From Beijerinckiaceae bacterium (lineage in GTDB: Bacteria; Pseudomonadota; Alphaproteobacteria; Rhizobiales; Beijerinckiaceae), in assembly GCA_947455285.1 (NCBI GenBank), contig CANGOK010000145.1:1-8311 (forward strand): a DNA stretch of 8,311 bases. The letters run 5' to 3'. Below, piece by piece: positions 6,035-8,311 of this stretch (its first letter is position 1; each line of letters starts with the position of its first letter). A program made the translations under genes and the position numbers. The notes beneath the pieces were generated by a model that made no database searches, had not been told where the DNA came from, and was given only the letters and a program-made list of their open reading frames with translations.

Positions 6035-7804
6035 ATGCATCGCTATCGTTCACATACCTGCGCCGAGCCCTCCGCTTCCCTGATCGGGCAGGAGATCCGT
6101 CTGTCGGGCTGGTGCCACCGCATCCGCGACCATGGCGGCGTGCTCTTCATCGATCTGCGCGATCATTACGGTTTGACCCAATGCGTGGTGGATCCGGATT
6201 CGCCGGCCTTCGCCACCGCCGAGACGCTCCGCTCCGAATGGGTCGTGCGTTTCGACGGCAAGGTGCGCGCCCGCCCCGAGGGAACCGAGAACGCCGACAT
6301 GTCGACCGGCCAGGTCGAGATCTATGTGACCGAGATCGAAGTTCTGGGGCAGGCTGCCGAGCTGCCGCTGCCGGTCTTCGGCGATCAGGACTATCCCGAG
6401 GAGACGCGTCTCAAGTACAGGTTCTTGGATCTGCGCCGCGAGCGTCTGCACAAGAACATCATGCTGCGCGTGAATGTGGTCGACTCCATGCGTCGTCGCA
6501 TGAAAGGCGCGGGCTTCAATGAATTCGCGACGCCGATCCTCACGGCTTCGAGCCCCGAAGGCGCGCGCGACTTCCTCGTGCCCTCGCGCATTCATCCCGG
6601 CCAGTTCTATGCGCTGCCGCAGGCGCCGCAGCAGTACAAGCAGCTTCTGATGATGGCGGGCTTCGACCGCTATTTCCAGATCGCGCCCTGCTTCCGCGAC
6701 GAAGACCCGCGCGCTGATCGTCTGCCCGGCGAGTTCTACCAGCTCGATCTCGAAATGAGCTTCGTCACGCAGGAAGACATTTTCGAAGCCATCGAGCCGG
6801 TCATCACCGGCATTTTCGAAGAGTTCGGCGGCGGGCGTCCCGTGACCCATAACTGGCCGCGCATTCCCTATGCCGAAGCCATGCGCAAATATGGTTCGGA
6901 CAAGCCCGACCTGCGCAACCCCATCGTCATGCAGGACGTGTCGGAACATTTCCGCGGTTCGAACTTCAAGGTCTTCGCGCGCATGTTGGAAGCGCCGAAG
7001 AATGAAGTCTGGGCGATCCCCGCGCCCAAGGGCGGCCAGCGCACCTTCTGCGACCGCATGAATTCATGGGCGCAGAGCGAGGGACAGCCGGGCCTTGGCT
7101 ATATCTTCTGGCGTGAAGATGGCGCCGCTGGCCCCATCGCCAACAACATCGGCCCCGAGCGCGCCGAAGCCATTCGCGCGCAGATGGGACTTGAGGCTGG
7201 CGACGCCTGCTTCTTCGCCGCTGGCGATCCCGAGAAGTTCGCCAAATTCGCTGGCGCCGCCCGCATCAAGGCCGGTCAGGATCTGGGCCTCGTCGACGAG
7301 AACCGTTTCGAACTCGCCTGGATCGTCGACTTCCCCATGTTCGAATGGAACGAGGACGAGAAGAAGGTCGACTTCTCGCACAATCCCTTCTCCATGCCGC
7401 AGGGCGGGCTTGAGGCGCTTGAGACGCAGGACCCCCTGACCATCAAGGCCTTCCAGTACGACATCGCCTGCAACGGCTATGAGATCGCGTCGGGCGGCAT
7501 CCGCAACCATCGCCCCAAGGCTATGGTGAAGGCCTTCGAAATCGCAGGCTATGGCGAAGAGACCGTGGTGGAGCGTTTCGGCGGCATGTATCGCGCGTTC
7601 CAGTACGGCGCGCCGCCCCATGGCGGCATGGCCGCTGGCGTCGACCGCGTCATCATGTTGCTGGCTGGCGAGCAGAACCTGCGCGAAGTGGCGCTGTTCC
7701 CGATGAACCAGCGCGCCGAAGACATCCTCATGGGCGCGCCTTCAGAAGCCACCAACAAGCAGCTGCGCGAGCTGCACATCCGGATCAATCCGCCGGAGAA
7801 GTGA
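6035..7804 (+). CDS. aspS: Aspartyl-tRNA synthetase, predicted non-discriminating type
   Basis: This class IIb synthetase activates aspartate with ATP and loads it on tRNA-Asp in the cytoplasm. The 589-aa length is standard for the bacterial type. An OB-fold anticodon-binding domain fills residues 1 to about 110. The catalytic core follows, with QAPQQYKQLLM (196-206), motif 2 FRDEDPRADR (220-229) and GEFYQLDLE (232-240). The bacterial insertion domain occupies about 290-425, and motif 3 contains GMAAGVDR (531-538). In the anticodon domain, RDHGG carries His33 and RPEG carries Gly83, the pair found in Pseudomonas aeruginosa AspRS, which also aspartylates tRNA-Asn; E. coli has Leu and Lys there. 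I chose ATG 6035 because GAGG at 6026-6029 is 5 bases upstream and MHRYRSHTC is the usual alphaproteobacterial start; TTG 6017 is an in-frame alternative. The gene ends 8 bases before a repeat copy. Confidence 0.97.
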   Translation: MHRYRSHTCAEPSASLIGQEIRLSGWCHRIRDHGGVLFIDLRDHYGLTQCVVDPDSPAFATAETLRSEWVVRFDGKVRARPEGTENADMSTGQVEIYVTEIEVLGQAAELPLPVFGDQDYPEETRLKYRFLDLRRERLHKNIMLRVNVVDSMRRRMKGAGFNEFATPILTASSPEGARDFLVPSRIHPGQFYALPQAPQQYKQLLMMAGFDRYFQIAPCFRDEDPRADRLPGEFYQLDLEMSFVTQEDIFEAIEPVITGIFEEFGGGRPVTHNWPRIPYAEAMRKYGSDKPDLRNPIVMQDVSEHFRGSNFKVFARMLEAPKNEVWAIPAPKGGQRTFCDRMNSWAQSEGQPGLGYIFWREDGAAGPIANNIGPERAEAIRAQMGLEAGDACFFAAGDPEKFAKFAGAARIKAGQDLGLVDENRFELAWIVDFPMFEWNEDEKKVDFSHNPFSMPQGGLEALETQDPLTIKAFQYDIACNGYEIASGGIRNHRPKAMVKAFEIAGYGEETVVERFGGMYRAFQYGAPPHGGMAAGVDRVIMLLAGEQNLREVALFPMNQRAEDILMGAPSEATNKQLRELHIRINPPEK

Positions 7805-7812
7805 GTTGTTTA

Positions 7813-7879
7813 CCCTCCCCCTTGTGGGGAGGGTCGGCACGCCTAGCGTGACGGGGTGGGGGTCGTGAGGCGCTGATCG
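7813..7879 (+). repeat. Intergenic palindromic repeat, long form (copy 3)
   Basis: The core palindrome at 7813-7833 (CCCTCCCC-CTTGT-GGGGAGGG) is followed by a hairpin at 7838-7850 (CACGC-CTA-GCGTG) and the tail 7851-7879. G runs on the + strand at 7826-7833 and 7853-7862 flank the hairpin. The unit is the reverse-complement relative of copy 1 at 386-451. It starts 8 bases after the aspS stop and would lie in the aspS 3' untranslated region. There is no T tract, so it is not a standard intrinsic terminator, though it may define the mRNA end in another way. Confidence 0.85.
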
Positions 7880-7911
7880 TTAGTGCGCTCGTTCAGCGCG
7901 CTTATGACTAA

Positions 7912-7958
7912 AGGCCTCACGACCCCCACCCCGTACCCCTCCCCACAAGGGGGAGGGG
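7912..7958 (-). repeat. Intergenic palindromic repeat, short form (copy 4), with G-quadruplex motif
   Basis: The tail 7912-7934 is followed by the core palindrome 7936-7958. Bases 7914-7934 pair perfectly over 21 bases with 7851-7871 of copy 3, leaving a 42-base loop. On the minus strand, the complement of 7923-7944 gives G4-A-G4-TAC-G4-T-G5, a quadruplex motif like that of copy 2. It would be the first repeat met by transcripts of the minus-strand gene that ends at 8010, mirroring copy 3 for aspS. Confidence 0.85.
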
Positions 7959-7970
7959 AGCTGCATGCGT

Positions 7971-8002
7971 TGCGTATAAATTTTTTAGTTTTTTAACACG
8001 CA
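7971..8002. other. AT-rich segment between convergent genes, possible weak terminator
   Basis: TGCGT at 7971-7975 can pair with ACGCA at 7998-8002 around a 22-base AT-rich loop containing two six-base T runs (7981-7986 and 7989-7994). The composition is unlike the rest of the window. The T runs are not placed directly after a GC stem on either strand, so a Rho-independent terminator is only a weak possibility. It lies between the ends of aspS and the minus-strand gene. Confidence 0.25.
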
Positions 8003-8009
8003 CCTTTAT

Positions 8010-8311
8010 TCACCCCCGCGTCACCAGCGCCTTCACCCGCAACTTCTGTTCAGGCGTGATCTTCGAGACCACTGCGCGCACATTGGCGAGGGTGCTTTCG
8101 GGGTCGAGATATTCGATGATCCGTTCGGTGCGCTCGCCATCGGCGATGAGTTGGGGGTCGTGCAGCACCGCTTTGACCACAGCCTGCAAATAGGCGAGCC
8201 GAGCCTTCGGCACATTGGGCGGCAGGATCATCACGCGGCCGAGATCCTCGACGCCGCCGAGAAAATCGAGCAGCCATTGCCCGTCTGCGTCAATGTCGAG
8301 GCCTTCGAAGA
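8010..8311 (-). CDS. C-terminal fragment, possibly TctC/Bug-like solute-binding protein
   Basis: The minus-strand frame is open from the right edge of the window to TGA at 8012-8010, giving about 100 visible codons; the start is outside. The true frame runs upstream of the internal ATG near 8234: residues before it read FEGLDIDADGQWLLDFLGGV and then EDLGRVMMILPPNVPKARLA. The pattern of a small hydrophobic segment, then 'PPNVPKARLAYLQAVVKAVL', then 'DPQLIADGERT' resembles the end of periplasmic binding proteins of the tripartite tricarboxylate (TctC/Bug) family, where 'PPGVPAERVAALRxAFxxxxxDPEF' is common. The N-terminal signal peptide and most of the fold cannot be seen, so this remains a tentative call. 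That it is coding is well supported by the sustained open frame, its GC-rich third codon positions and protein-like sequence. Confidence 0.5.
   Translation of the reverse strand, partial: FEGLDIDADGQWLLDFLGGVEDLGRVMILPPNVPKARLAYLQAVVKAVLHDPQLIADGERTERIIEYLDPESTLANVRAVVSKITPEQKLRVKALVTRG

Noticed and set aside
6050..6949. Minus-strand open frame of 299 codons opposite aspS
   Set aside because: It lies fully within aspS, whose identity is certain; the frame is a by-product of high GC in third positions, with no ribosome binding site or family resemblance.
8010..8234. Complete 74-aa gene starting at the internal ATG
   Set aside because: The frame continues open to the window edge with protein-like sequence, and the downstream part resembles the end of a larger binding protein.

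Overview
The window looks like a chromosomal segment of an alphaproteobacterium, probably from the Hyphomicrobiales/Rhizobiales side. It is GC-rich. It carries the scpB-tatA-tatB-tatC order common in that group, and an aspartyl-tRNA synthetase with alphaproteobacterial sequence features. I cannot name the genus. No plasmid, phage, transposase, CRISPR array, rRNA or tRNA signal is visible.

Layout, left to right. (1) The 3' end of scpB (chromosome segregation and condensation), with an acidic repetitive tail. (2) An intergenic stretch with two inverted copies of a G/C-run palindromic repeat. (3) tatA, tatB and tatC, the complete twin-arginine protein export machinery; a strong hairpin sits between tatA and tatB, and tatB and tatC overlap by 4 bases. 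(4) A P2-like cation-transporting P-type ATPase, 36 bases after tatC. (5) An EamA-type drug/metabolite transporter resembling E. coli EamA, 19 bases after the ATPase. Genes 3-5 all point right and are tightly packed, so they could share a transcript. (6) A 59-codon minus-strand gene for a small membrane protein, convergent with eamA and easily missed because it starts with GTG. (7) A 229-base divergent intergenic region with a G-free tract. (8) aspS, with the residues of a non-discriminating (tRNA-Asp/tRNA-Asn) enzyme. (9) A second pair of the same repeats in the opposite mutual orientation. (10) The C-terminal part of a minus-strand gene that may be a TctC/Bug-like solute-binding protein.

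The genes are ordinary in kind: a core protein-export operon, two transporters and a translation enzyme. The most unusual material is non-coding. The four repeat copies fall into a short and a long form. The short form has four runs of G separated by loops of 1, 3 and 1 bases. In the long form the middle loop is replaced by a 16-19 base hairpin whose pairing is kept by compensating changes. The same G runs can also pair in a separate hairpin, so each unit could switch between hairpin and quadruplex. This is an inference from sequence only.
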